This document shows positions 1-12,184 of a stretch of 64,000 bases of DNA, piece after piece. The notes below the pieces were generated by a model. It was not told the origin of the DNA. It was given only the letters and a program-made list of their open reading frames with translations, and did no database searches. The stretch is from contig JAKULF010000002.1 in the NCBI GenBank assembly GCA_022661535.1, forward strand, positions 1,488,001-1,552,000. The letters run 5' to 3'. How positions within the stretch are numbered: position 1 is the first letter of the stretch; every line of letters begins with the position of its first letter. A program made the position numbers and the translations under genes. This DNA is from Eutypa lata (taxonomy: Eukaryota; Ascomycota; Sordariomycetes; Xylariales; Diatrypaceae).

Positions 1-3000
1 TAAGGATGAGGTGATAGGGCTTTTTCGATTGTGATAGTTCTCCACCGAAGGAAGCGAACCACTGGTATCACGGCTGACTGGGGGCGGTGAGTTGTCTTGA
101 AGACCAGTCAGGATTCAGCGGCTTAGGAGAAGGTCCACCGTGTTTGGCAAACAACGCTTCTAACCCAATAAAACAATTCCAGCCATCCTTCAATACGAGT
201 CGCGGGTAATGAAACCTGTCCTCGTATACTACTCTGTCAAGAGATGAGTCCATGTCCAGAATTATCTCCCAAGACGATTAATCATGGTGATGACTGCCAC
301 CTAACGCGTTGCTACTGCAGTTTTGGGTTACATGCAGCCACTTCATTCAGGAGTTGCAGACATAAAAGCAATGCAAGGGGCTTTGTTTCAAATGATTCAT
401 TTCTGCAAGGACTGTGGGTACGAAAGGGAGTATAATTATACTCGATAAATGCAAGCCAAAAGCACCTCAGCAATGTAAGTGAGCTGTAGGACTTAGCGCT
501 CACATGATATAATATTGATGAGGTTGATGATTACTTATGCAAAACTATTTACAAGCTTGTAGTTTTATAGGTTGCCATCGTTTATTTTGAAGCTAATGTA
601 CGTCTCAGGCGCATAGACTCTGGTATATGCATCCGAAGCCTCTTTACTACAGTATAGCATATGTATATGTATAAACACTACCATTAGGGAGCGAAAGTTT
701 ACCGTGAACGTGACCGATAGAAAATCAAGTGATGAGAGAATGGGTGTTGGTTAATTTCTAAGACATACAAACTCGTATAACATGTGTTAAACAGGAGACG
801 GAACAGGAGATCGCCGATTTGATATTTGTAAGAGAATCCACCATGTCAAGATGGTTTGAATACCGAGATCAGTTAAGATGAGGAATCGGAACTAACGTTC
901 AGTTAAACGCAGGTCATCCCTATAAGACTTAGGCCTCACTTTCATTGGGCAGGACTGTACGCTATAAATACCGAGGGCGCCACTAACCAGAATATCCGTG
1001 GAGTTAGAAGAAGTCTCGAATAGTCGGCGGGCCCCCAACGAATAGTCTAATATACCACCATTTCGTGTTAAAGGGTGGCCCTATAGCATATGCAGCATTG
1101 GATCGCGCGAGAGTTTAGTGAAATGCAGGCGCACGAACAAGTAAGCAAGATGAATATAAAGACAACCGTGGCCGGCTTTCTCGGTATTGATGTGCTTCTG
1201 CAGACCTTCTTCAAAATTTACGGGAGTTGATATAAATTCCAATGCGCAACTCGGCCAGGAGTGGCCGCATAACACTCAGAGATAGAAACAGGTCTAGACT
1301 CATCGACTGGTAATGCATTCGGGATATCACAGGAGAAACGAACAGTATCTATTTACAACTCATCGATAGGAACCACTATTCTAGCAATCAACTTTTCCTG
1401 ATCATATTACTTACTTTTGCATCCCGCAGCAGCAGCAGCAGCAGCAAACCAGATATTTAGCGGAATCAACGGCATTTTGCACCAAAGATATAGTTCAAGC
1501 AACATCGTGTTAGCTGCGCGAAGTATGGTGTCCTGCAGTCAGCGTGGCTAGTTTTATACCTATCAAAAGCAGCCTGCCACAGGGGGGGATCCCGACTAGT
1601 ACTGAGAGAATAGTCCCGAGTGGCTCGAGCAACGCGTGTGCCTGAGAATCGGACTGGGATGAGGCTCAGTATCGAAAAGAGATCACCATTCGCCTACTAC
1701 CTTCATGACCTTCTGTAAACAAACTGCTGACACCGCCTTGCCTAGGCAGGGCTAACGCCTCGTCAGCACAGTGTCGCTACGAACACCTATAGTCTACTCT
1801 GCGCACTAGGAATGGGTATTGGAGCTGATTCTGTCTCATTTCGGCCTCCTACATTCGTAAGATGCATTTTGGTTTCTGCGGTAAACCAAATTGGTGAACT
1901 GATTATGGTTTTGCATGTTCCGCATCAACGGCGACATCCACACTTCTGGAACGGATACGACCGACTTTTCGTTGATACTAAATTCACTAGTTATGCGGCT
2001 ATTCCCACTCTTCTCAAAAGGTCTAGAATTCTAACACATGTTCCACTGACACAAGCCACTCTGATAACCGAACCCTGGGGTGATCTCCTTGGCAATCGTG
2101 GGGTTGGATCCACGCCCCTGCATGTTGCATCCCGCACCGCTCAGTTTGGAAGCTAGGTATGTAGGTATGTACGCCGTGACACCAGGGCGAGCCGTGAGCG
2201 GGCAGTTTTAAAGGTCTAAATCCACGGAGAGTCGAAAGGAGTAGCATAAGCTAGCTTGATGCGGTGCAGTATGGGGTATCGCTATACGTGGTTTCTGAGT
2301 CCCGCTGAGTCGTGTTTGGGTGAAGGATGTGCTGTCCCAAGCGCACGAACAAATCGGATTCCACTTAAGTGTGGATATAATGATTCCGGGAGTCGAAAAG
2401 AGTTAAGATTCTAAACAAACGTGGTTGATTTGTTCGGATACCTTAGAAATGGACACCTCTGACCATGTGACACGAATCCTTATGCTTGCCACCGAAGACT
2501 ATAGCCAATGTGCTTTTTGCACAACCCACTTGGTAGCTATACTCCCCTTAGACTCAGCGTGATTTGTACGCTGAAGACGCATCTTTATGTGCATTTTATT
2601 CGGCCATGTGCTTTCGGCCAACGGAGACGGTTTATGACAGCTCCGCCTGCTCCCGGTCACTTCCACTTCCTTAACTTACTCAGTTAATGCGAGGTTGAAG
2701 CATAAGACGGCGGTCAAACGTCAGCCGATGTTAGGATACTGTGCGAAATGATTTGATTTGATTTGAATGGCGCTCGAAGGAAACAGTTAATTTTAATCAC
2801 ATCCTGGATATCGCCTCGTTTATTTAAGAGGTTGATATTGTTAGTTCTCATGATGTCAGATAGTTACACATGCTAACACCACTATTCTACCAACCACACA
2901 ATATTACGGCTACTACTGCTGCTCGCCCAGCTCGCCCAACCTGTACTAGAAGAGCGGCTATGCAACCGGGCGGGCTTCACATAAACTGAAAATCGTCATC

Positions 3001-3823
3001 CTGCATGATTCTGCGGTTGGCCATCGCCCGGCTGCGCGTAGGAAGTAAGTAACTACATAAGTGTTAGGAGGCTCTGTTCCTTTCGGGGCTGGGCACGTCC
3101 AATGCGATACGCCATCTACAAAATTCTCTCAATTTCTGCTAATTATTGGACCAGCCATCGAAATTTTGCGCGTGCTGAGAACCTGTCACAGTACGGAATT
3201 GTTTGATTATTGATGATCTGGTCGAAGTGGCAAATAGGATTATACTGCCTTACGTGCCCAAGCGCTGCATGGATGCCCAACGCCCCCAAGCGATCCCCAC
3301 CACACAACTTTTTTTATAGGAAAAGAATTGGGCATTCTGCGTGGTACTGGGCCTTCGCGTCTCCCGGCCTGTTGGGCAGCGCAGCTTATAGCGATTGGAT
3401 GCCTTGGATGACTCAGGCACAGCAATTTTAGACACGACGTAATAGTCTAATCCCTGCAATCACGCGGAAGCGACGGTGTGCTGTCACCCGCAGAGACACA
3501 TTTGAAGCCAGTCAAGCCGCACTATTGTACTACCCTCTGCTTTAAACCTGTTATACTCGTACTTCACCAATATTCCCCTTTTAGTCACTCAGTTAACAAA
3601 ACCATTTCAGTGTCTCAAGCAACTATTCAAATTGTCTTAGTTCCAAAAGAAGTCAACGAAATGCTCATCTGCAACAACACTTACTACAATTCTCACTTGC
3701 ATCCATCAGAGCGCATCCGGCCATTGCAGATACGCCTTTATCTTAACGACTGAATTATAGGCAATTGAAACCACAAGAATAATAATATTTACTGATTTTC
3801 ATACCAAAACATCACCATACGAT
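1..3823. other. Gene-poor region, no supported gene
   Basis: I see no gene here. Open frames are short (longest about 114 codons at 1812-2156), overlap on both strands, have no recognisable domain and are not linked by good splice sites. The stretch holds a (GCA)7 microsatellite at 1426-1446. The last few hundred bases, which include the AT-rich run before 3824, probably form the promoter and leader of the coiled-coil gene that follows. Confidence 0.6.
1426..1446. repeat. (GCA)7 microsatellite
   Basis: Seven uninterrupted GCA units. No gene reads through it, so it looks like a non-coding trinucleotide repeat. Confidence 0.9.
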
Positions 3824-6622
3824 ATGGACGGACCATACAACCGGCATATGGCCGAAAGGGGAGGCAACATCATGATGACTCGATTCGAAGAACACCCCGA
3901 GAGACGTGCACGGTCGACATCGAGACCAGCTCCCACGATTAGATCGACGACCACGTCAGAGTCCTCTTCCCCAGAGCGGCAACCAACACAATCAAAACCT
4001 TTGAAGGGGATTCTCAAGATGACGGGGAACACTGTTGACCCAAGGAGGTGTGAGGATTCGGCTGTAGCACAGGAAAGATCGCAAGAACTTCTAGCCCGGA
4101 GATTCTACAGATTACCCAGACCAGACCCTCTTCAGCATGCCCCACCCTTCTCTCAAGGCCTCCCTCAAGGCCTTCCCCAGCTCTCACCACTTCCTCACAT
4201 CTCACCACAGTACTACTCAGACGCTAGCTGGGGTAACTTTGACACTGAGACCGAGTCCGCGTCTTCAGAACTCTCTTACAACACTCAGGCTACTAGCGTG
4301 ATATCCGATGACACTGTGTCGACGCCGCAGAAACGATCTCAGGTCATACACATTCGTCGCGTACCACCAGTGAGCCGAGTAAGAACTCGTACTGGGAGTC
4401 GCGCGTCGTCATCAGATGTTGGCTCTACTCGAGGTAGACGACGGGTAGTCAACATCCAGGTCATCCCCGCGAACAAGGAAAAGGAGCCCCCCAAGGAGCC
4501 CTCCAAGGACCTCCAGCTTGCCAGGAGTGCTGAGAGGGACTTGCTAGAGAGGATTGAGTACTTGGAGAGTGAGACCGACAACTTGCGGGAGTCTCGTGGT
4601 CAATTGAGCAAGGATCTAACCGACGCCTCTGAGCGTCTCTCTGTCAAGGAATTCGGAAACAGGGAGATCGAGAGGCTCCTGAAGCAGGAGAGGACGGAGA
4701 AGGAGTACATTCTTCATGACCTCGAGAACCAGAGGCAGCTCTTCGACGAGTTCCGCAGCAACTTTGAACTGCAGCGGGGCATCCTGCACGAGACGGAGCA
4801 GGAGCGGAACAGCCTCCAGCAGACCCGCGAGAAGCTCGAGTTCCAATTGAACAGGGTGACAAGGGCCTCAAAGACGCGTTTCGAGGCTTCCAAGGCCGCG
4901 GAGGCGGAGCTCGCGCGACAAATCAGCACCTTCGAGGTGGCTGTAGTTGCGCTCGAGAAGAAGATCAACTCACAGGAGAAGGAAGTGCAGGATCTCACCA
5001 GGGAACGCGACTCGTTTCGAGAGGGTGCGGACAAGTACCAGGGACGATTGGACGAGCTGACGGCCGAGCGCGATGGGTTTCGCAAGGAGTCGGAGGCGCA
5101 TCTCGCTAAGGTGGAGGCCTTGTCAATTGAGAAGCAGACCCTGAAACAGGAAAAGAGCGACCTCGAGGTCAATCTAGCCGAACTTCAAACGCGCATCAAC
5201 GGCTTCGAGCAGGAGAAAGAAGTTCTCGAGAGCAGGTTTGGACAGGCCGAGGCTGACAACAAGGCGCTCCATGGAAAGATCCAGGGCTTTGAAGACGAAG
5301 TCAGGATTCTCCACGCTCAGATTGAGGACCTGGAGGCAGAAGGCGACATGCTCAGGGACCAGATCGCAGCCGTCGAGCCCGAGAAGCAGGCTCTGCAGAG
5401 CCAGCTCGAAAACAACAAGCAAGCGTTCGACAAGCAACTCCAAGAGGACAAGCAGGCCTTCGAGACGGAGCTGGGGGCGGAAAGGGCGGAAAAGGCGTCT
5501 CAATTGAAGCAACTAATTACCGAGATAGAGGGTTCCAAGGCCGCTAACATCTCACTCGCCAGCCAGGCCTTGGAACTGTCATCCAAATTGGCGGGCGTCC
5601 AGGGCGACCTCAACGAAGCGCAAGCCAAGGTCAGCGACCTAGAGAAGATGAAGGAATCTCTGGGGGCGGAGACAGAGCAGCTGAAGTCCCGGACGGCGGA
5701 GCTGGAGGGAGAGCTCGGGGCGAAGACGGCCGACATCGCGAAGCTCGAGACCCGCACGGTGGACCTCGAGAAGCAAACACAGGACCTCGAGCAACAGGCG
5801 AAGGACCTCGCGCAGCTGCAGGAACAGCACAAGACGCTCGAGGGCCGCGCTGCCGAGCTCCAGGTGGAGTTGGAGAAGGCCCAGGAGAGCCTCAAGGTTG
5901 CGACTGCACCTCCTGAGATCGACGTACTATCTCGATCACCGCCCCTACCACCAGCCTCGGTGGTAGATGACGCGGCACACCCCGCTATTGACACCGCTGC
6001 TCTCGACAAGCTCGCCCAAGAGAAGGCCGAGCTCGAGACGCGCAGCAGGGAGCTCCAGGACCAGATCGACAGTTTCCCGTCGGTGCACGCCGACACGACA
6101 GACAGGATCTCCGTCCTCGAGGCAACCAACAAGCAGCTGCAAGTCGAGGTGTGCAGGATCCCCGCGCTAGAGGAGAGCAACCGAGTGCTGGGGGCGGAAG
6201 CCAGCAAGGTTCCGGGCCTGACGCAGCAGGCGCAGAACCTCTCGACGCAGCTATCCAGCGTCATACAGCAGCTGCAACAAGTCAGCGCGGCTCACCTCTC
6301 GGCCAGCGTGCAAGTAGGCGACCTGCAAGCGACGGTCAACAAGATGCACCAGCAGGAGCAACCACCACTACTACCGCCGCAGATCGTCGGTGGTGGCAAT
6401 GGCAATGGTACTACGACCACGAGCAGCAGTAGCACCAGCAGCGAACGTCGGACTAAGTCTCGAAGCAGCTCGCGCCACCAGCGCACTACTAGCCACGAGC
6501 GTGCCCGCTCCAGCAGCGGCGAGAAGCTTGTGTTCATACGGAAGCCCCACGACAGGGGCGGGACGCTAACCGTCACGACGCGGGAGGCTCTCCGAGCAGC
6601 CAGCAAGGGCGACGATAAATAA
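3824..6622 (+). CDS. Long coiled-coil protein, 932 aa, function unknown
   Basis: A single intronless frame. Residues 1 to about 235 are disordered and rich in Ser, Arg and Pro, with a short basic KPLKGILK motif near residue 60. Residues about 240 to 690 form a nearly unbroken heptad-rich coiled coil dominated by Glu, Lys, Gln and Leu. A Pro-rich break is followed by a second coiled coil (about 720 to 850). The tail is a Gly/Ser/Thr low-complexity linker, an Arg-Ser-rich segment and a compact basic end containing FIRKPHDRGGT. There is no signal peptide or membrane segment. The layout suggests a cytoskeletal, septal or spindle-associated scaffold, but that is inference from composition only; I do not recognise a family. 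The first ATG is used; in-frame Met codons at 3848 and 3872 are alternatives. Confidence 0.88.
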   Translation: MDGPYNRHMAERGGNIMMTRFEEHPERRARSTSRPAPTIRSTTTSESSSPERQPTQSKPLKGILKMTGNTVDPRRCEDSAVAQERSQELLARRFYRLPRPDPLQHAPPFSQGLPQGLPQLSPLPHISPQYYSDASWGNFDTETESASSELSYNTQATSVISDDTVSTPQKRSQVIHIRRVPPVSRVRTRTGSRASSSDVGSTRGRRRVVNIQVIPANKEKEPPKEPSKDLQLARSAERDLLERIEYLESETDNLRESRGQLSKDLTDASERLSVKEFGNREIERLLKQERTEKEYILHDLENQRQLFDEFRSNFELQRGILHETEQERNSLQQTREKLEFQLNRVTRASKTRFEASKAAEAELARQISTFEVAVVALEKKINSQEKEVQDLTRERDSFREGADKYQGRLDELTAERDGFRKESEAHLAKVEALSIEKQTLKQEKSDLEVNLAELQTRINGFEQEKEVLESRFGQAEADNKALHGKIQGFEDEVRILHAQIEDLEAEGDMLRDQIAAVEPEKQALQSQLENNKQAFDKQLQEDKQAFETELGAERAEKASQLKQLITEIEGSKAANISLASQALELSSKLAGVQGDLNEAQAKVSDLEKMKESLGAETEQLKSRTAELEGELGAKTADIAKLETRTVDLEKQTQDLEQQAKDLAQLQEQHKTLEGRAAELQVELEKAQESLKVATAPPEIDVLSRSPPLPPASVVDDAAHPAIDTAALDKLAQEKAELETRSRELQDQIDSFPSVHADTTDRISVLEATNKQLQVEVCRIPALEESNRVLGAEASKVPGLTQQAQNLSTQLSSVIQQLQQVSAAHLSASVQVGDLQATVNKMHQQEQPPLLPPQIVGGGNGNGTTTTSSSSTSSERRTKSRSSSRHQRTTSHERARSSSGEKLVFIRKPHDRGGTLTVTTREALRAASKGDDK

Positions 6623-7602
6623 TTAGGTGAAGGGTGATTTATTATGTGATCAATCAATGGATCGATCAACCAGTCTGTCTAACTACAATTTTCTTTCCTT
6701 TGTACATGAATCAATGGGTATGGATGTCGCAATATTGCTATTTTTGGAAGGGAAAAGTTTGGGTCGGGTGTTTTTCTATTTCTTTTTTTCTACATGATGT
6801 CTACGAATATCATGTCATTACGCTCATGTACGATGTATGGTCGGACGGTCAGAAAGACGGTCGGTGCATTGTTATTTAGAAGCTCACTGCTTCCGGGTCA
6901 TGTAACAAACAAACTGGGAAACGGGGAAGGGCATATTTCTTTTGTATTATCTTCGGTGGAAAATGGATTATTACACTACAATGTTATTGGACTCTTAAAG
7001 TCATTTTTCATCATTTCTTAATTCTGCCTCTGCCTTGTACGCACTGGCAAGCAAGTGTTCTACTACGAGTACTACTACATAGAATGGGAACTTGAATCGA
7101 GTTCGGGAGAACTCTGTTGGATTCGTGTTAATATTACATACATACATAGACGCTTGGGCTCGAAGCAATATTTGTAACGATCGGGTACTAGAAACCGTTA
7201 CACAATGCGAGAATGTTAATACCTAATGATTACCCCTTATCCCTGCCTTTTTTTTCTGCCTTACCCATAAGCGCGATCTCCCCTGTCGAGGCCCAACGAC
7301 CCCTACTACTTTCTATGTGCCTATGACATAATTAGCCTTGCGTGATTTTCGACTGTCTTATGTAGTTGCCTCTATCCCAACGATGCCCTACCGTTTCATC
7401 ACATTTATAGAACGAACATTACTCCGATACCACCCAGCCCATCTAAGCTAACACTTATTGTAGGAATACAAGAAGAACCAGGTGGAAATGACTATATCAA
7501 TGTTACTAAGCCTCCTTCCACAACATTATCTAGCTATATAATTCGAGATCATATGAACCTTCTCACATCCACGAGACTACATAAGCTCCGAGACAGGTAC
7601 AT

Positions 7603-7629
7603 GCATGGAACTATAAGATAGTTCCATGC
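7603..7629. repeat. Perfect 12-bp inverted repeat, 3-nt loop
   Basis: Arms GCATGGAACTAT (7603-7614) and ATAGTTCCATGC (7618-7629) are exact reverse complements around AAG. No gene lies near. It could be a relic of a mobile-element terminus, a protein-binding palindrome, or chance. Confidence 0.85.
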
Positions 7630-7997
7630 CAATACCCGTGACTTGGCCCTAGCTACATCGGCGTTCGATCCCCCTCTCGTGTCAACGTGTCGTTATTGGG
7701 CTCTCTGTTGTTCCTGCTAGTTCCGCAAGTATCCACTAACTAATGCTCCCCGCTCCTAGCTTGCGTATAATAGCTCAGGTGATATTCCGTTCGTCTCCCA
7801 AGGGGGCCAATCAGACCCAGTGATAGTCCTGGGGTCTTTCGCCCCTCCGCCTGCAGGCACGACGACAATTCTAGACCAGTGCCCTGACTCTGGGGACGAA
7901 AGCCCTACTAAAGTACCTCCTTACACGTTGCCCACTCCCAGGAACTAAACTAGTTATATACGTAGGTATTCTAGCTTTGTGAAGCGAAAGTCTCCGA

Positions 7998-8020
7998 GCG
8001 CTATATCCGTGATATAGTGC
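7998..8020. repeat. Imperfect 10-bp inverted repeat
   Basis: GCGCTATATC (7998-8007) pairs with GATATAGTGC (8011-8020) with one mismatch across a 3-nt loop. It lies about 400 bp from the perfect hairpin at 7603. Whether the two belong to one element cannot be told from this sequence. Confidence 0.7.
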
Positions 8021-9079
8021 GGTTTTGATAAGAACATAGACAATGTCAATCGCGCCTTCTAGTCATTTTAAGAATTTATAGGTTTAGCAAAAGGGGGTGC
8101 ATGATGAGGCGAACTTTGCCACATCATATCTTGTCACCTGCATGAAGTATCTAGCACTATACTGTGCCGAGGCTGAATAATTACAGCCTAACTTCATAAT
8201 ATGTAACTATGGGAGTCCCGGCGCCAGAAGCAAGACTCTCAATTGACTTGATTTTGTCTATGAAGATGCCCCATGGTCCTGATAAAAAACGGCACAGCCG
8301 ATGTAGTATGGCCTCCAATATGTGTCTTGGTATCCTAACTCATGTGTCTATTCAAATAAGGGCCTCTTCCAAGGTCGTAACCATATTACATGATTGGATT
8401 TATATAGCGCCTCAGTGAAGATACAGTAAGGTTGAGTCACCCATACTTCCGTAACATCTCCCCTAAGTACCTTATCTTGCCCTGCTAATTTTTATACTGC
8501 TACTCGTCTATATATGAAAAGATCTTATAGAAGAGGGAACTCTGTCTTCTAACCATATGTGTGAAAAATATGTCCTGTTTGAGTTTATGCTGTTCCACGG
8601 GTACTGAGAGGTTGTCTATGCCCTGATGGGCACTCCAGGCTACATATAGCGGTAAATTGGAAGCACTATATAGATTCAGCTGCACATACTCTTGACCCCA
8701 GCTGATATATGTTCATAGCCTGCTCGAGGAAACGGTAGCCTTAAGTTTAAAGAGGTCTTCACAAGAAATTTTCAAAGTACCAACAAAACTTCTGCCGGAA
8801 ATATTGGAGCGGCCATATCTTTTTAGTGAGATGTGCAAGAAACAGAACCCAACATTGACTCAGCTTATCCAATTACTTCCTTGTGATAGATTATATAGCC
8901 GAGTCCATGCTGTCGAACTTTTTGAATGTAGTCCTATAGAGCATCGAATTTTGCGCGGCATCCTAACAAGCGTTTGACCAGTGCAAAACGTACCCGATAT
9001 ACCAATTGTGCGACGTGTCTGTCCTGTACACCACGGATTCGCCGGCTTCATTAGTGGGCTCTGCTGGCAGATGCGAGAG

Positions 9080-9716
9080 GCTACTGACCGGCTACCTGGA
9101 TTCCCCAGTTGGTCGGAACGGATGGTGTGGTGTCGTAGAGGGACATCCTCTTAGTACTATCTGCAGTAACGGAGTTGAATTAGACGTGTCCATTATAGCG
9201 CCACACAAGGGACTACGGTTATCCCCTGGAACGAGTACTACCGGCCGCTGATTGAAGCCGTCCAGCAGGAAGCGCCAACCAGCGTCTGCTCGGACCACTA
9301 CGTTCTTCAGATCAGTGCATCTATAGTCATAGTTCGGCTCTACGGGAACTATAAAAAGATTTCTTGGGACACGCACGACTGGGTAGGCGTCGTGGCAGTG
9401 GGCGACCGCGTATGGGATAGTTTTTTTTTCTTTGCCCCACGCAGAAGGACGGCGCTCCTTCCGACTCGATGCGACCAGGCGATGATGGGGATTCCGGTTT
9501 CCGAGATTGGAGGTAAATGTTGTTGGCAAGCTATAGCTAGGTATCATGCTACATTACAATTTCAGGGACGAGAAGATGGCGGTGCTCGTCGTGGGAGAAC
9601 AGCAATCGCCGGTGGTCAACCAGTATACCTACTGGGAGCGATTCGGCCTATTCAAGCCCTTTGACGTCTCTTTAGAGAGCAGCATGCTAGAATGGCGCAC
9701 CTTGATGCTGATGTAG
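9080..9716 (+). other. Coding-like patch, possible gene relic
   Basis: This patch is GC-richer than its surroundings and has protein-like stretches in more than one plus frame: one from about 9190 to 9664 and another from an ATG at 9576 to a TAG at 9714-9716 (46 codons; contains NQYTYWERFGLFKPF). The frames are not joined by good introns, and an upstream TAG and frame changes interrupt them. A minus frame of 151 codons (9092-9547) overlaps. I recognise no family. A decayed gene is the simplest reading; chance is possible. Confidence 0.25.
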
Positions 9717-10678
9717 GAATGGCGATGGTTGGATAGAGAAAAGAGGTAAGCCATATCTGAAAGGGGGGCAAGGTTAGTAAGCCACGCCTGATGTAGTACT
9801 ACAAGGCTATCCTTTTGAATATCATGTGTATTTTTTTTCCTACTCTTTCCTAAATGCATATGACTCTGAAACGAAATTGTTCTCCTTGGTGTATATCGAC
9901 AATAGCTATGAGGAAAGGAATGTTATAAGAGTGTCCTCCCGGTTTCTACCGTTTACATGATATCACTACTCTTTACAGTCGCCTTTTAGTTTCTATTCAT
10001 TTATCGATCGTGAAAGGCATTATTCCTATACGCGGAGTAATTTGGATTCTTCTGTGCTATGTATGATATTTCTGTGGTTCTATAGGATCAATGCAGTCAA
10101 TGACTTTTTAAGCTTTATGCTTCCCCAATATGACATAGACTGCAACTGGATCCATATAGGCATGATACTTTGCACCGAGCTTATCCAAAGTAGCAATTTC
10201 CTGATTCCGACGTCAAAGCCATATTATTTTGATCAGCCACGGTATTCAATGCCGTATAAAGCAGAAGCTCTCCAATTATTGGACATGCTTGTGTGACGCA
10301 ATTTCAAGAATGAGTTGTACGTACTTGGAGATGTCCCTTGCCTCAAAGTACCGCAAGAACCAACATTATTTCTACACGATTCAATCGTGATTGGTTGATT
10401 AAATATCACAACGTCTTGTGGTTACCTACATGGTTATTGATACTGGCCGGATCAATTACACCCCGAAAGCTCTACATAAAGCGGGATTGCGCCTACGGCG
10501 TTCATTAATGTTTGAACGTGAGGATACCGAGCGTCGGATTGCCAACCACCATCTCTTACAGCAACAACCAGGAGACGTAGCACATCGGAAATAACACCAG
10601 TGCAGACTTTATTCAGTAATACTTGGCATAGCCTCACTTTTGTTTGTTCTCATTATTCCCCGCAACCCGACATCCACC

Positions 10679-11452
10679 ATGCCTCTCTCACTGGAAGAGG
10701 TTAACGACGAGCGGGACTTTGACGAGATCACACCGATGCTCTATGCAGCCTTCGGCGAGCCTTACAATTCCCTGCGTCGCTGGTTTATCCCAGTCCACAC
10801 CACTGTCGAGAATGCTATCGAGGCCTCAAAAGGGCGCCAAATCAAATCTTGGAAGCAGCATCCAGGAATTCACTGGCTCAAAGTCACGGATTCCGATACA
10901 GGAAATATCATCGGGGCGGCTGAGTGGGAAATACGTGATAAAATAGACAGTCCTAGCGAGGTTCAACAGCCTATCAATGCGTATTGGCACATTGAAGGGT
11001 CAGAGGAGAAGGAGTTCGCTGGAAGGCTCTTGACTAGCCTGAAGGGCTTCATGAAGGAAAGAATGACTCGACCCCATGTTGGTACGTAACTTTGAACTGC
11101 GTCTAATTCAAAGGACTAACGGCATACTTTAGAGTTGGAGCAACTCGTCGTGCATCCCGATCATCGCAAAAGAGGGGTAGGAAAGATGCTTAACAGCTGG
11201 GGTGTTCAGAAGGCTGACGAGCTTGGGCTTGAATCTTGCGTTGAATCCGTCCCTTTTGCTGTACCGATCTACGAAAAATTAGGATACGGCAATGTGGCAG
11301 GTCTCAAACCTGATTTCACCGTTCCAAACCCAAGTGAGAAGTGGGCGGAATATGCAGCAGATGATTTACGTGTTTTCTTGATGTGGCGACCTGTTGGTCA
11401 TGATTATCGTGTGGGAGAGGATAAGGTACCTCGTAGCATGACTGAAGACTGA
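10679..11452 (+). CDS. GNAT-family N-acetyltransferase, 240 aa
   Basis: Exons are 10679-11081 and 11133-11452. The 51-nt intron has a GTACGT donor, a GACTAAC branch site and a TTTAG acceptor, and the frame is continuous across it. The spliced sequence restores the acetyl-CoA pyrophosphate-binding motif, with QLVVHPDHRKRGVGKML just after the junction (R/Q-x-x-G-x-G/A class), followed by the usual VPIYEKLGY helix-strand. The protein is predicted soluble and cytosolic. By family it transfers an acetyl group to an amine; fungal paralogues of this size often act on small molecules, but the substrate cannot be read here. The start at 10679 (MPLSLEEV) sits in an ACCATGC context; an in-frame non-ATG extension upstream was not used. 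Confidence 0.88.
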
Positions 11453-12184
11453 ACTCAGCAACAGGGGTTAGGTGATATGATTGCAGATGTCTCTTTAACA
11501 GTCGTTATTCTCTTATGAGTCTCGTACTTTTTTGTTGCTATCTTTGTATCTTAGACTTGAAGGATGTCCATCATTACATCTTCCCCTCCCAGCTATATAG
11601 TTTGTCTGGATCATACAGTCATCAATGCAGCAACAAGAATGGGGATACCAACATATTTTGTGACACCATATGCATAAAAGCCACCACAAAACTTGTAGCA
11701 ATTCAAGGCTTCATTGTACATGTACAGTAATACAGGTGGGTAGTAATCAAGGTCCTCAGCACCATGCACCAGGCCAACTAGCCATCTTTTGCTGTGCCGC
11801 ATACCATTCTTTCCCGCAGATTCTTGCTATCTATTGGTTTATGTGCAACCATTAGATCAGAATTCCGATACTAGTGTCACCTGCCCATTTAAAAGTAACT
11901 CAATGCATGAGGATGTGTCATATCCACAAGCACGCAACCTGCATCTGCATTTTTATACGCCGTCACCAACCCTACGTCGTCGCCAACCCTACGTCGTCGC
12001 CAACCCTACGTCGTCGCCAACCCTACGCTGTCACCAACGAGAGTGTCCGCATAAAGACTTCTACAGGTTCGACAAGCGCTCTTCCCTATAAGTGATCCCG
12101 CTCCCCCGACCCCGGCCTTGCCTATTTTACTCACCTTCTATATTCTTCTGTTCCCTAAATAGCCTAGAAACAACCGCACCCAGA
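11453..12184. other. Intergenic region with a 17-bp minisatellite
   Basis: The 3' flank of the GNAT gene and the upstream region of the small secreted-protein candidate. I see no gene. The only structured element is the tandem repeat at 11966-12033. CT-rich sequence just before 12185 resembles a fungal promoter or leader. Confidence 0.6.
11966..12033. repeat. 17-bp minisatellite, 4 units
   Basis: Four 17-bp units beginning CCAACCCTACG; the first three are identical and the fourth ends in a variant (CTGTCA for GTCGTCG). A partial fifth CCAAC follows. The array ends about 150 bp before the start codon at 12185, so copy number could affect that promoter. Confidence 0.9.

Larger units (their letters stand above)
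6623..10678. other. Gene-poor region with hairpins
   Basis: About 4 kb of mostly AT-rich sequence with no gene I can support. It contains two strong hairpins (7603-7629 and 7998-8020) and a locally GC-richer, coding-like patch near 9080-9716, listed separately. Other open frames are short, AT-rich and unlike proteins. The last 100 bases are the promoter and leader of the GNAT gene. Confidence 0.55.

Noticed and set aside
1812..2156. 114-codon plus frame
   Set aside because: No motif, no supporting intron signals, overlapping minus frame of similar quality; probably chance.
5500..6264. 254-codon minus frame opposite the coiled-coil gene
   Set aside because: Ser/Cys-rich mirror of a Glu/Leu/Lys-rich coding strand; a typical antisense shadow without motifs or promoter context.
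7660..7690. tRNA T-loop-like GCGTTCGATCCCC
   Set aside because: No matching T-stem, anticodon arm or acceptor stem around it.
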